DNA of 64,000 nt from Lachnospiraceae bacterium (GCA_021202335.1 JAJQDE010000027.1:1-64000), one strand, 5' to 3'. Positions 43,248 to 54,225 are shown, counted from the first letter of the stretch. The notes: generated by a model not told the origin, from the letters alone. Translations and numbers: made by a program.

Positions 43248-44632
43248 GCCACAACCTCCTCAAAATGCATCCCGTGCGATGCCTTAACAAGCACCGTGTC
43301 TTTTTCGTTTAAAATGCCTTCAAACCCGTCAAGCGCAGACTCCTTATCCTCGAAGTAATACACGCTCATGCCCTCATTTTTCGCGCTAAGCGCAGCCTCG
43401 TACATGCTTCTGCACAAATCCCCCACGCAGATAAGAACCTGTATTTCAAGCCCCGCCGCATAGCTTCCCACCTGAGCGTGGAGCTGACGCTCATTTTCCC
43501 CAAGCTCAAACATATCGCCCAAAACCGCCACCCGGCGCGGGCTTACTGCCAAATCCGACAGGTTGAGTAAATCCAGCGCCGCCTTCACCGACACCGGATT
43601 TGCGTTGTAGCAGTCGTCAATCACGGTAAATCGCTCCCCATGTATAATATTGCTCCTGCCTCCAACAGACTGCACAGCTTCAATTCCCCGCCTTATCTGC
43701 TCCGCATCCAGCCCGAGCAGCGCACCGACTGCTGCCGCCGCAAGCGCATTGTAAACCATATGCGCGCCCGGAATTGGAATTTCCGCCCGAAAATCACTTT
43801 TTAGCTGCGGCGTGTTGATATGTATTGCCACGCTGCTGCCGTCAAGCCCTCTATTTTCGTATCCATCCGCATAAACGGCGCACCTGCTGCCGTCAAGCCC
43901 GAAAAACAGCGGCTCCCCGCCGCGCACCTGCGTCACCGACGCAAGCCTGTCGTCGTCGCCGTTCAGGCAGACGCGCCCGTTTTCTTTCATAAAATCAAAA
44001 ATTTCCGTCTTTGCCTTCAATATCCCGTCGCGCGTGCCCAATTTTTCAAGATGGCACTGACCGATATTGGTTATGACACAGATGTCAGGCTTTGCGATTT
44101 TGCTGAGCCTGTGCATCTCGCCGAAATCGCTTATCCCCATCTCAAGCACCGCCGCCTCGCAGTCCTGCGAAAGTCCCAGCACCGTAAGCGGAAGCCCTAC
44201 CTCATTGTTGAAATTGCCTTCCGTTTTCTGCACCCGATAGCCCTGCGCAAGCACTGACGCCGTAAATTCCTTTGTGCCTGTCTTGCCGACGCTCCCCGTG
44301 ATGCCGACCACCCTCGTGTCAAGTCCGCTCAGATAAAACTCCGCCATGTCCTTCAGCGCCTGAAAGCTGTCCTTCACAAGAATATACGCGCCCTTTGGAT
44401 TTTCCGGAGCCTTTTCGCACACCACGCCAAGCGCTCCCTTCTCAAAAGCGCTGTCTATGAAGCTGTGCCCGTCCACGCGCGCACCCGGCGCGGCGATAAA
44501 CACAAAGCCCTTTTGCACCTTCCTTGAATCAATCGTCACGCCGAGCGCTTCCGGCGCGTCGGATGCCGCGGCTTCCATATAGAGCGTGCCGCCCACAGCC
44601 TCCGCAATATTTTTAAGCGTCATGTTCTTCAT
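43232..44632 (-). CDS. murF: UDP-N-acetylmuramoyl-tripeptide-D-alanyl-D-alanine ligase
   Basis: GITGSVGKTGTKEF; EMGISDFGEMHRLS; VIDDCYNANPVSVKAAL. Confidence 0.92.
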   Translation of the reverse strand: MKNMTLKNIAEAVGGTLYMEAAASDAPEALGVTIDSRKVQKGFVFIAAPGARVDGHSFIDSAFEKGALGVVCEKAPENPKGAYILVKDSFQALKDMAEFYLSGLDTRVVGITGSVGKTGTKEFTASVLAQGYRVQKTEGNFNNEVGLPLTVLGLSQDCEAAVLEMGISDFGEMHRLSKIAKPDICVITNIGQCHLEKLGTRDGILKAKTEIFDFMKENGRVCLNGDDDRLASVTQVRGGEPLFFGLDGSRCAVYADGYENRGLDGSSVAIHINTPQLKSDFRAEIPIPGAHMVYNALAAAAVGALLGLDAEQIRRGIEAVQSVGGRSNIIHGERFTVIDDCYNANPVSVKAALDLLNLSDLAVSPRRVAVLGDMFELGENERQLHAQVGSYAAGLEIQVLICVGDLCRSMYEAALSAKNEGMSVYYFEDKESALDGFEGILNEKDTVLVKASHGMHFEEVVAWLEK

Positions 44633-45717
44633 AGCTGCTCCATTTCCGATGCCCTTTGCGCACCCTCATATTTTTTCATCGAAATATCAATAATCCTTTG
44701 GCAGAGCGCGGGGAAATCAATTCCTACGGCAGCCGCCTCCTGCGGCAGAAGCGACGTGGGCGTCATCCCGGGCAGTGTGTTTGCCTCAAGACAATAGAAA
44801 TTTAAGCTTTTATCCATGCGGAAGTCCATGCGCGCGTAGGTTTTCAGGCGCAGCGCCCTGTAAACGGATTCCGCGCACGACTGCATCGCTCCCGCCACGT
44901 TTGCGTCCAACTGCGCGGGGCAGGTTTCCACGGTGGAGCCCGCCTGATATTTATTTTTGTAGTCATAAAAGCCGACCTTAGGCGCTATCTCTATAATCGG
45001 AAGCGCCTTGCCGTCCATCACGCCGATGGAAAATTCCCGCCCCTCTATGTACTGCTCGATAATCACCCTGTTTTCAAGCTCAAACGCCTTATCGAGCGCG
45101 GCTTCAAGCTCCTTCCTGTCATGCGCGATATACACGCCCACGCTGGAGCCGCCGCGGCTTACCTTCGCGATGCACGGATAAATGTTCCACATATCCGCCA
45201 TGCCCCTTTCGCTTCGCGTAACGACAATTCCCTTCGGCGTGGGAATTTTAAATCTTTCAAACAGCTCCTTTGAAATTGCCTTATCCATGGCGAGCGCGCT
45301 CGAAAGATAATCCGTGCCCGTGTACTTAATATCGAGAAGGTCAAACATTGCCTGCACCTTTCCGTCCTCGCCGTTCTCGCCGTGGAGCGCCAAAAAGACG
45401 ATGTCCGCCTGTCTGCATATTTCTATAACGTTCGGTCCGACCGCAACGTTCACCCCGAACGCGCACTCAGGATTTTCCCCTCGCATAGCCTTAACCGCGC
45501 TGATATCCGGATTGACTTCCGAAATGGCGCCAAAGCCCTCTCCCCAGTCGCGCTCCGTTTCAAATATATTGTCCGCTCTGCCCAGACAGCCCATGTACAT
45601 ATCCAAAAGCACAAGACGATGCCCTTTCCCCAAAAGCGCCTGATAAATCATTTTTCCCGTCACAAGGGAAACATCCCTCTCCGTGCTTATTCCGCCTGCC
45701 AATATCACAATATTCAT
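44629..45717 (-). CDS. ddl: D-alanine-D-alanine ligase
   Basis: ILAGGISTERDVSL; LALHGENGEDGKVQAMFDLL; LEANTLPGMTPTSLLPQEA. Confidence 0.92.
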   Translation of the reverse strand: MNIVILAGGISTERDVSLVTGKMIYQALLGKGHRLVLLDMYMGCLGRADNIFETERDWGEGFGAISEVNPDISAVKAMRGENPECAFGVNVAVGPNVIEICRQADIVFLALHGENGEDGKVQAMFDLLDIKYTGTDYLSSALAMDKAISKELFERFKIPTPKGIVVTRSERGMADMWNIYPCIAKVSRGGSSVGVYIAHDRKELEAALDKAFELENRVIIEQYIEGREFSIGVMDGKALPIIEIAPKVGFYDYKNKYQAGSTVETCPAQLDANVAGAMQSCAESVYRALRLKTYARMDFRMDKSLNFYCLEANTLPGMTPTSLLPQEAAAVGIDFPALCQRIIDISMKKYEGAQRASEMEQL

Positions 45718-45759
45718 AATAATCCTCATTTCTATTCATTCCTGCTCAAACCCGTGAAT

Positions 45760-47172
45760 TCAGTATGAGCTGCTTTCCATATCAGTTAAGTTGTTGAGCT
45801 TGTCGCTCATTCCAAAAATCAAAATCGCGTTCCACTCAAGGCTTCTCTTTGACGTGTCCGGAAGCTCCGCCCATGCGCCGCTCCCGTCGATATAGCCTGT
45901 GCCGCTCTCGTTAAGCCCGCCCATATATTGTATGGTATTCTCAATCAGCTCCGTGTATTCCTTGCTCGGAGTGATATAATTTACAAAGCTTAAAAGCAGC
46001 AGCATATCCAAGCTGCCGGAAACGGTGCGCTCTCCGGTTCCGAAAAATACATCGTTTTTTGCTTCCCCGCAAAGCCCCTCGTCATAATCCGTCAAATCCT
46101 TCATAATATATGTACACAAATCCCTGTCCGCATTCCGCTCCGCGTTCAAATACGCAAGCACGCCGTAAAACACAAAACGGCTGTCGGAATAGCCGCCGGT
46201 TTTCCCCGTCAGAAATTCCTCCGCAAGCTGTTTATATTCCTCGCCTGACTCCGCCTTAAAAAGCTGCGCGGCAGCATAAAAGCGGGCGCAGCCTTTAGCG
46301 TCCGTGTCACATTCCTGACACTCGAGCCACTCCCACGCCCTGTAAGACGCCTCCCGGTATTCCTTCGCCACACTCTCCTCATACTTTCCAAAGGTGTCCC
46401 TGCTCATCATCATAATGCCGCAAAAGGCTGCCGTCGCCTCATAATCGCCGTAAAGGCTCCCGTCCTCGCCCTGCTGCGCCAAAAGCAGGCTTGCAAAATA
46501 CAAAAGCTGCGTCACAAGCTGCTTATCGCCGTCGTCAAAATGCAGATACGCCTCCTCAAAAAGCGAGCCGCTGCACTGCATCGCATACATGAGCACATGC
46601 ATACCAAAGCTCGTGCTGCATACCCACTCCGCGTCCTGCGCAATCGGCACCTCACCCACGTTTTTAAGCAGACCGATAAACATTTTCTCGTAGCCGTCCT
46701 GCAAAATCTCAAACGGATATGACTGCCCGATAATATCCGTTTCTATGTAATAAGTCCCCGGCTCCGTCAGCCTTGAAAAGTCGCCCTTGCTCAGATAATT
46801 TCCGCTTAACGCGTCGACGCTCCCCTTCTCAATCCTTCCCGTGTACACGATTTCCCCGTCCGATTGGCGGATTACATGAAATTCGCTCCCGATGCGCTCA
46901 CCCAAAAACACCGCGCTCTTATCCCGGTCGGAAATATAACCTGCCCTGTTTACAAAAACCTTAGAATCGCTCACGGGCAATTCAACTCCCGCGCTCGTCA
47001 AAACAGCGCCAAAGGCTTCCTCGCGCCCTAAAAGCGACTGCCCGGCGTAAGTCTGCTCCTGCCGGGCAGCGCTCTGCGCGTTATCCTGTTCCGCCGCTTT
47101 GCTGCAGCCTTCAAGCGCCGTCACCAAAGCCATACACACAGCCATAAGCCTTATTTGATATCGTTTTTTCAT
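45760..47172 (-). CDS. Lipoprotein with GH9-type Ig-like N-domain and degenerate GH9-like barrel
   Basis: Lipobox LEGC; VFVNRAGYISDRDKSAVFLGERIGSEFHVIRQSDGEIVYTGRI...FSRLTEPGTYYIETDIIGQSYPFEI; YREASYRAWEWL. Confidence 0.6.
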   Translation of the reverse strand: MKKRYQIRLMAVCMALVTALEGCSKAAEQDNAQSAARQEQTYAGQSLLGREEAFGAVLTSAGVELPVSDSKVFVNRAGYISDRDKSAVFLGERIGSEFHVIRQSDGEIVYTGRIEKGSVDALSGNYLSKGDFSRLTEPGTYYIETDIIGQSYPFEILQDGYEKMFIGLLKNVGEVPIAQDAEWVCSTSFGMHVLMYAMQCSGSLFEEAYLHFDDGDKQLVTQLLYFASLLLAQQGEDGSLYGDYEATAAFCGIMMMSRDTFGKYEESVAKEYREASYRAWEWLECQECDTDAKGCARFYAAAQLFKAESGEEYKQLAEEFLTGKTGGYSDSRFVFYGVLAYLNAERNADRDLCTYIMKDLTDYDEGLCGEAKNDVFFGTGERTVSGSLDMLLLLSFVNYITPSKEYTELIENTIQYMGGLNESGTGYIDGSGAWAELPDTSKRSLEWNAILIFGMSDKLNNLTDMESSSY

Positions 47173-47214
47173 CCCTGCCCCCGATTTTCAGCCGTAAAAA
47201 TTTTCACTACTATT

Positions 47215-48372
47215 TTACACGCATTTCCCCGCCCTGTAAACCACTTTTCCGTCTATAATTGTCATAAGCGTTTTAGTAAAGGTTTCCATGGGGTTGCCGT
47301 CAAATATGGCGATATCCGCGTCCTTTCCCGGCTCAATCGTGCCGACCCTGTCCGCCGTGCCGCATATCTTTGCCGCATGTATGGTCATTGCCCGATATCC
47401 GTCCTCCAATGAAAGCCCCTGCTTTACCGACAGCCCGACGCACAGCGGCAGCGATTGAATGAGGGAAACGGGGTGGTCCGTCGTAATCGCCACCATAACG
47501 CCCGCATCCGCCAAAATCCCCGCTGTCTTAAACGCAACGTTCTGCACTTCGATTTTATTCCTTGTGGTAAGGTCAGGACCCACGACCGCAGGGTACCCTT
47601 CACGCGCCAGCTCCCTGGCAATCAGATGCCCCTCGCTGCAATGGTCAATCGTCATATTTAAATCAAATTCCCTGGCAATACGGATTGCCGTGAAAATATC
47701 ATCGACGCGGTGCGCGTGTGCCTTTAATGGGATTTTTTTGTCAAAAACAGGCCGCCACGCCTCATAGTGCAGGCTGTACGCCGCCTTCCCCTGCTCATAA
47801 TCCGAAAGGTACTGCCTTGCGCTCACAAGCTCGCTGCGGAGCATCCCCGCTATTGCCATGCGGGTCGCGGGAGAGGTGTTCATTCCCGCATAATTTGTTT
47901 TCGGATTTTCTCCAAAAGCCACCTTCATAGCGGAGGGCGACTTAACTATCAAATCGTCTATACGCCTCCCGCAGGTCTTTACCACGGCAAATTGGCCTCC
48001 GACAACATTAGAGCTGCCGGGACCGATATTTGCCGACGTAATACCTGCCCGCACCGCATCGGAAAATGCCGCGTCCATCGTGTTTATGGCGTCTATCGCG
48101 CGCAGCATCGGGGTGACGGGGCGCACTGTTTCGTTGCAGTCGTCGCCCTCCTTCCCCTTTTTTTCCTCCGTGATGCCCATATGGCAATGAGCCTCAATAA
48201 GTCCGGGCATCAGCAAATGCCGGTTTACATCTATTATTTCGCAATCCGCAGACTCGGGAAGCTTAATTTCTCTTGACACCTCTGCTATTTTACCGTCCCT
48301 TATAAGTACACAGCCCTCAAAGGTGCCCGCTTTAACCATGCTGCGGATTGTCGCATTTTTCAATAAAAGCAT
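47215..48372 (-). CDS. Amidohydrolase (imidazolonepropionase-like)
   Basis: LLMPGLIEAHCHMGI; NLTIDHCSEGHLIA; GTIEPGKDADIAIFDGNP. Confidence 0.87.
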   Translation of the reverse strand: MLLLKNATIRSMVKAGTFEGCVLIRDGKIAEVSREIKLPESADCEIIDVNRHLLMPGLIEAHCHMGITEEKKGKEGDDCNETVRPVTPMLRAIDAINTMDAAFSDAVRAGITSANIGPGSSNVVGGQFAVVKTCGRRIDDLIVKSPSAMKVAFGENPKTNYAGMNTSPATRMAIAGMLRSELVSARQYLSDYEQGKAAYSLHYEAWRPVFDKKIPLKAHAHRVDDIFTAIRIAREFDLNMTIDHCSEGHLIARELAREGYPAVVGPDLTTRNKIEVQNVAFKTAGILADAGVMVAITTDHPVSLIQSLPLCVGLSVKQGLSLEDGYRAMTIHAAKICGTADRVGTIEPGKDADIAIFDGNPMETFTKTLMTIIDGKVVYRAGKCV

Positions 48373-48379
48373 GTGACTG

Positions 48380-49264
48380 CTAATCCTCCTGTCCGACCGA
48401 TAAAGGATTTATCGGCGTCCCGTCCTTTGTCAGCTTGAAGTAGACATTAGAGCCTTCCTCGGAATAGTAAACGGTAGGCGCAGCCACCTTTCCCACCATA
48501 TCTCCCTCAGACACTCTGTCCCCTGTTTCAACCGCTATATCGGTAAGCTGCCCGTAGGTAAGCTCATAGCCGTTACCCAAATCAAATACAACAGTGTTTC
48601 CCGTCCGGGCATCATAGTAGACGTCCGTGACAATTCCTTCCGCCGCAGCCGTAATGACCGTTCCCTCCGCTGCCGCAAGGACAAGTGCCGGGCTGTATCG
48701 GTACTGCTGCATCGTTTCATAATATACAGCCTTGTCCATGCTGTAATCAATCAGCACCTCGCCGACTACGGGCAGCGTAAGCGCCTTATCTCCGCTAAAC
48801 GACACCGGCTCCTCCCGGGCTTCCTCACTCATATACACCGCCGCCTTGTCGGTGCCCTCAAGCGTGGTATTTTCGGTCAGAACGCTTGTCACGTTTCCCG
48901 AATTAACCTCCTTAAAGCCCGGTTCAACGTCCATATCATTGTTATCGCTTAAATCATACATGTCCTCCTTTGTGTCCGAAGCATTCTCAAACCGCGAATC
49001 CGCAAGCGATGTACTGCCTGACGGCTGCTCTGATGTCGCTTTTCCCGACACAAACCGCGTATCATCCGTTTCCTCCTGCGTGTCACTGTCATTTTCCTGC
49101 TCAAGCTTGGCAAAATCTATTTTGTTATCCTCAGCTTTTGTGCCGTTCCCCGCCGACAGGTATACGCCTGTAAGCGTAAGCGCAGACAGCACAAACACGG
49201 ATGCAGCAATAATACTTAACCTTTCCTTCTGCAGGGCAGGACGCTTTTTATTACGTCTGTTCAT
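48380..49264 (-). CDS. M23-family (LytM/SpoIIQ-like) membrane-anchored peptidase-like protein
   Basis: N-terminal TM helix; VLAAAEGTVITAAAEGIVTDVYYDARTGNTVVFDLGNGYELTYGQLTDIAVETGDRVSEGDMVG. Confidence 0.75.
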   Translation of the reverse strand: MNRRNKKRPALQKERLSIIAASVFVLSALTLTGVYLSAGNGTKAEDNKIDFAKLEQENDSDTQEETDDTRFVSGKATSEQPSGSTSLADSRFENASDTKEDMYDLSDNNDMDVEPGFKEVNSGNVTSVLTENTTLEGTDKAAVYMSEEAREEPVSFSGDKALTLPVVGEVLIDYSMDKAVYYETMQQYRYSPALVLAAAEGTVITAAAEGIVTDVYYDARTGNTVVFDLGNGYELTYGQLTDIAVETGDRVSEGDMVGKVAAPTVYYSEEGSNVYFKLTKDGTPINPLSVGQED

Positions 49265-49345
49265 CCTCTACCTCCATTTCCGGCAAGCCGCGACTGCCTT
49301 TTCGGTCTGCCTGGAAATAGCATTGCCTCATTAGGAGGAGTTTAT

Positions 49346-50071
49346 TCACCTAATATTTGCCTGAAAAATCTTCCTTGCGGCGTCACTCTGACGCGTTTCA
49401 TATATCTCTATTGATATATCCGTGGATGTTTCAACATAAAAATATTTTAAAATTTCATAAAAATCCATGCCGTCCTTGGCCAAAAGGTATGCAAAATTAA
49501 GCGAAAATCCGACGCCCTCGCCTGCCTCACCTACAAACATGCTGCTCTGCGAGGAGGTAAAAAACGGAGCCGCGATTACCTTCTTCTCATTCGTAATCAC
49601 AGCTCCATATGTATATTTTACGGCTTCCTCTATTTCGCTCTTTTTTGCGCTGTCCTCCTCCGCGTCAGTCAGATACCTGACTTGAAGCCCCGTATCGTCA
49701 AAATCAAGGCTTTCGGGGCAGCCCTCGGATTCCCACACATATACCAGATTGGTTCTGAGCACAATCGCCAGCGCCCTTAAATATTCCTGCCTGAAATCAT
49801 GCGCCAAGCCGGACGAAGCCTCCGCAAGGGCGCCGCCCCCGATAAAATCAATCTCCTCCGGAAGCTGCGCCGCAGCCATAAGCTCCACAGCCTCCTCAGG
49901 TGAGTATCGGAAATCGCCTCTGCTCTCATGAACGATTACCGTAAATCCCCAATCCGGGATATCCTCGTCATTTTCCGCCCCACGGCGCCAAATATCGGTC
50001 GGCTTCACCAAAAGCGCCGCTGTTATCGGCAGGGCAAGCACGATAATAAACACCATTAAAAACCTTTTCAT
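49346..50071 (-). CDS. SpoIID-like protein
   Basis: EYLRALAIVLRTNLVYVWES...YGAVITNEKKVIAAPFFTSSQSSM; upstream of the SpoIIQ/M23-like gene. Confidence 0.6.
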   Translation of the reverse strand: MKRFLMVFIIVLALPITAALLVKPTDIWRRGAENDEDIPDWGFTVIVHESRGDFRYSPEEAVELMAAAQLPEEIDFIGGGALAEASSGLAHDFRQEYLRALAIVLRTNLVYVWESEGCPESLDFDDTGLQVRYLTDAEEDSAKKSEIEEAVKYTYGAVITNEKKVIAAPFFTSSQSSMFVGEAGEGVGFSLNFAYLLAKDGMDFYEILKYFYVETSTDISIEIYETRQSDAARKIFQANIR

Positions 50072-51825
50072 ATATTATTATATGCGCCGGCTTTTTTATT
50101 CATGGCAATTTTTACGATTTTGTCAAAAATCGCATTGCACACAATAACCACGGTATTGTCAAACACAATCGCCATGCCAAGGCAGATTAAAAAGGTCAGC
50201 GCCACCGTCGCGGCAATCCCGCCAAATACGCCAAAGCGGAGCGCCGTGATGTGAAGGCGCCCCTCCACCACGACAAACAGCACATACCAATGTATCAGTA
50301 TGATTGAATAGCTGTACTTTGCACACATCCTCACAATCAGCGACCATGCCGCGCCGATGCGCGAAGCACGCTTTGAAACAAATTTATCCTTGTATTTTAA
50401 AAATAATGCAAAAATCGCGCACGACATAAACATCATCGGCGGCGTGCTACCATACACATAGTTCATCTGCGAGGAATCCGCAAACACCACCGCCACGGCA
50501 GCAGCAAACGCAGCCGCGCCCACAGGCAGTATGTATTTTTTCCATTTAAAGATTTCATACTGCCGCGTCAGGATAAACCCCAGCAAAAACACGCCCTCCC
50601 AGCCTGCAAGAAACGTGGACGCGCCAAAGGTCATTCCAAATATCGGCAGATAATTGGTCAGCGCATTTAATACAAAAATGACCGCCGCAAGCGACAAGAG
50701 CATCCTATCGCTCAGGTGTGCCGCCATTACCCTGAAAAACGGCGTCGCAAGATAGAGCGCCGCAATCGTGTAGATCAGCCAAAGATGCGGCGCGGCGTCA
50801 GGCGCGCCCGACACAATCCGTTTCAGGGCGGAGCCGATATTGCGTGGCGGCAAAAAGCCCACCTCATCGTTTAACGACAGTAAAAGCAGGTAATAGGCTG
50901 CAAGCGGTATCACAACCCTCGACACCCTTCTTATATAAAAGGCAGCCGTGCTTTCCACGCTTTCATCCGGGCCCTTCGGTGTAAGAAGCAGTGCGCCCGA
51001 AAGCATCACATACAAAAGATTGCAGGTAAGCCCAAGAGTAAGGCCGCACACCATCACCAGCCGTTTCCAATCCGCGCCCCCCGTTTCCTCAAGCTCCGTC
51101 ACCATAGGCGAACAGGCATGCGCGAGTATGACCAGCACGGCGGCAAGAATACGCATATAATCCCAATGCAATTTCCTGCCTGCCGCCGGCTTCACGCCAA
51201 AGAGTATCGCATCGCCCCTCTTTGCGCGCTGTCCGTGCGCCCAATAAATAAGCGGAAAGCCAATCAGCACGGCAGGAAAGCACCAAAGGCATCGGTTGAG
51301 TGTTTCATCGGAAATATAGAGCGTTTGGGACATTTCCTCCGTGCAGGCATAAAGCCCGCAAAGCTCAAACGCGCCGTCTATGTCAAGGCGCAGCACGGCA
51401 TATTCCCCAAGCGGCAGAGGAATACGCAGGCGTTCCTCCTGCGCCGCAAGCTTGACCGTCACGGAGCGCCGCTCCGAAAATCCCTCTCCTGCCCCTGCGT
51501 AAAAGACCTGCGCCTTTATCTCTTCATTCGCATCCGATGCTCCCGAAATCACAAGCTCCAGCCCGCCTATCTGCCCAAGGCTCTCTGTATTCAGATACAT
51601 CTGCGGGTCGCTGTCTGTCGGCTCAAAATACACGCCGCTGTCAAGCTCCGTCACCGCGTACCCCGACACTCCCCCGTAACATTCCGTAGGAACGCAGAGC
51701 ACATCGCCCGAAAGCGCATACTCACAGGACAGATTGCGGTAAAAAATAATCGCAAGGGCAAGCACGACAGCCGCCGCAAGCACAAGCCTTTTATGCCCCG
51801 ATATCTGCTTCAATATATATTTCAT
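50068..51825 (-). CDS. Acyltransferase 3 family membrane protein
   Basis: LHWDYMRILAAVLVILAHACSP; LWLIYTIAALYLATPFFR; multi-TM. Confidence 0.85.
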   Translation of the reverse strand: MKYILKQISGHKRLVLAAAVVLALAIIFYRNLSCEYALSGDVLCVPTECYGGVSGYAVTELDSGVYFEPTDSDPQMYLNTESLGQIGGLELVISGASDANEEIKAQVFYAGAGEGFSERRSVTVKLAAQEERLRIPLPLGEYAVLRLDIDGAFELCGLYACTEEMSQTLYISDETLNRCLWCFPAVLIGFPLIYWAHGQRAKRGDAILFGVKPAAGRKLHWDYMRILAAVLVILAHACSPMVTELEETGGADWKRLVMVCGLTLGLTCNLLYVMLSGALLLTPKGPDESVESTAAFYIRRVSRVVIPLAAYYLLLLSLNDEVGFLPPRNIGSALKRIVSGAPDAAPHLWLIYTIAALYLATPFFRVMAAHLSDRMLLSLAAVIFVLNALTNYLPIFGMTFGASTFLAGWEGVFLLGFILTRQYEIFKWKKYILPVGAAAFAAAVAVVFADSSQMNYVYGSTPPMMFMSCAIFALFLKYKDKFVSKRASRIGAAWSLIVRMCAKYSYSIILIHWYVLFVVVEGRLHITALRFGVFGGIAATVALTFLICLGMAIVFDNTVVIVCNAIFDKIVKIAMNKKAGAYNNI

Positions 51826-52496
51826 TCCTGCGTTTCCTCTGTGCGGCTCTCAATCAGCGCCGCGTAAATGCCGCCAAGCCCGCGCAGCCCCTCCGCGATA
51901 AAGCCCGCATACATCAGAGCGCCGTCGTATCTAAGATGCGTATTGTCCTTCTTCTCGCCAAAGAACATATACCATTTGCGGCTTTTCTCCTCACCTGCCC
52001 GCTCAAGCACGGCGCGGCTCTCTGAAAACAGGTCAACAAGCGGCACGTTATTTTTCTTAGCAGTCTGCTTCATGGCATCCACGTAATCCGTATGCGCGCT
52101 CTCAATCAACATTCCTTTTTCATCGAACAGCCTGCGTTCAATCGGCGTAATCAGCACCGGATATGCGCCATGCCTTCTTGCCGTGTCAATGTATGTTTCC
52201 AGATTTTTAACGTATGTGGAAAACGGCTCCGTGTAACGCGCCAGATCCTGCACCTTCTCATCATTATGCCCAAACTGAATGAATAAAAAATCGCCCTCGC
52301 CAAGCTCCCTGTCAATCGCATCAAGCCTGCCCTCATCCATAAAGCTTTTCGTGCTTCTGCCGTTTTTTGCGTAATTTAAAACAAACACGCCCTCTCTGAC
52401 ATACATGGGGAAAACCTGCCCTATTCCCGTCTGCGGGTATGTCGCCAGGGTGTTGTTCTGCACTGTTGAATCCCCTGCCCAAAATATTTTATTCAT
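51822..52496 (-). CDS. SGNH/GDSL hydrolase, rhamnogalacturonan acetylesterase-like
   Basis: IFWAGDSTVQNN; NYAKNGRSTKSF; FIQFGHNDEK; DNTHLRYDGALMYAGF. Confidence 0.85.
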   Translation of the reverse strand: MNKIFWAGDSTVQNNTLATYPQTGIGQVFPMYVREGVFVLNYAKNGRSTKSFMDEGRLDAIDRELGEGDFLFIQFGHNDEKVQDLARYTEPFSTYVKNLETYIDTARRHGAYPVLITPIERRLFDEKGMLIESAHTDYVDAMKQTAKKNNVPLVDLFSESRAVLERAGEEKSRKWYMFFGEKKDNTHLRYDGALMYAGFIAEGLRGLGGIYAALIESRTEETQE

Positions 52497-52586
52497 ATGC
52501 TTTAATCTCCCAATATCAATTCCTGGAAAAAAGAAGCTGCCGCCCCACGATTTTTCAATCGTTAAAGCGACAGCCCCTCATTTTCA

Positions 52587-54225
52587 CTATTCGTTTAACT
52601 CTGCAAGACACTGGTCGATGATTGAGCCTACAGATGCAACATATGTTTCCATAGCCGCATCCACATCGCCGCCCTCAACAACCACGCTTGTGATTACTGC
52701 AAGCTTCGCGTCGTAAATCGTACCTGACTCGTTCGTGTAGGTTTCCGATACGGGCGAAACAGGAGCATCCACGCAGTTCTCCGTGAAGAATGTGTTGCCT
52801 GAAGCCGCCAGCTCTGTCTGTGCCGCATAACCGTTTGTCAGCTCACATACCGAAAGAGCCGGGTCAATGAGGTTCTTCTTCCATACCGAGTTAGGGTCGT
52901 TAGGCGACTGCTTTAAGTGGAACTCACCGTCAGCATATTCATAGGTCTTTTCGCTGTCCTTACCCGCGTTTGTCGTGAAGGTTTCAGCCTCTGTTGACCA
53001 GTGAACACCCTCCGCGCCATATGTCCAAAGCGTCTGAACAACATCGCCGTCCATCATGGTTTCGATAAACGCATCAAACACTGCCTGATTGCGCGTATCG
53101 TCGCCTGAATCGATGATACACCATACAGGAGCTTCACGGTTAATATAACCGCCCACCGTGCTTGTAATCTCCTCAATGGGAGCAAGCTGTACAAGCTCCT
53201 CATCAACCTCATTCTTAATCAGATTGTCGGTCAATGTCTGATACCATGAGCCTGCCCAATATGTGAACACGCCTGACGAACCTGTCTGGTCGTTTGAGAA
53301 CCACTTCTCACGCGCAATCTTTGTAGATGCCGTAAGTGTTTCAGGGTCGATGCAGCCGTCAACATATGCCTGCTGCAATCTCAAAAGAGCTGCCTTTGTT
53401 TCCTCTGTCTGGAAGCCGTCATACCATACGCCGTCGTCCCCCTGAAGGATTGCGGGGTATGAGTCCTGCCAGAACTCAGGCAGATAATTGATATAAGGAG
53501 CCTCGTTTCCTACAAAGCCCGAAGCCACAACGCCGTAGGTGTCGCCGTTTACGCCGTTTCCGTCAGGGTCTCCCTCATGGAAAGCAAGGAGCATGTTGTA
53601 GTAATCGTCATAGGTCTTAACATCATCCGCGTTAATTCCCACTGCGTCAAGCCATGCCTTCTTCACATAGGTAACGCAGCCGTTTCCGTATGTCGGTGCA
53701 AAGCCATATAAAGAACCGTCGTCCTCCTTCAAAGCCTCATTAATTCCGGGAAGCGTCATTCGCTCCTGGAAATCAGCGTTCTCATAAGCCTCTGACAAAT
53801 CCCAAAGAAGACCTGTCGGAGCATACTGCTTGAACATATCCGCAGACATGATGATTACATCAGGGTAATCACCGCCGGCAAAAAGGCGTCCTACTGCGTC
53901 CGTATATCCCGAATGGTCAAGCTGCTGAATGTTCAGGGGAATACCCTACCGCTTCCTCCCATTGCTCCTTAAACTCAGCCTGTCCGTTATCTGTCGTCGC
54001 CGTGAGCGTACCGTTTACCACCATGGTAATTCCGGTATCGCCTAAAATGTCATGATAATCAACATCTTCTGTTGAAGCGTCCGCTGACGCACTGCTGTCC
54101 GCCGCATTGCTGTCTGATGTGCTGCTGTCCGTTGTGCTGCCCGAGTCAGACGAGCTGCTGCCGCATGCTGCAAGCGATACTGTCATCACAGATGCGAGAA
54201 GCAATGATAATGCTTTCTTTTTCAT
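52587..54225 (-). pseudogene. Extracellular oligosaccharide-binding lipoprotein (copy 2), frameshifted at ~53944-53946
   Basis: N-terminal ORF 53917..54225 ends AVGYSPEHSAA*; paralogue 56573..58237 reads AVGIPLDIQQLDHSGY. Copy 2 has an extra C (plus strand CCC vs CC). Confidence 0.82.
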
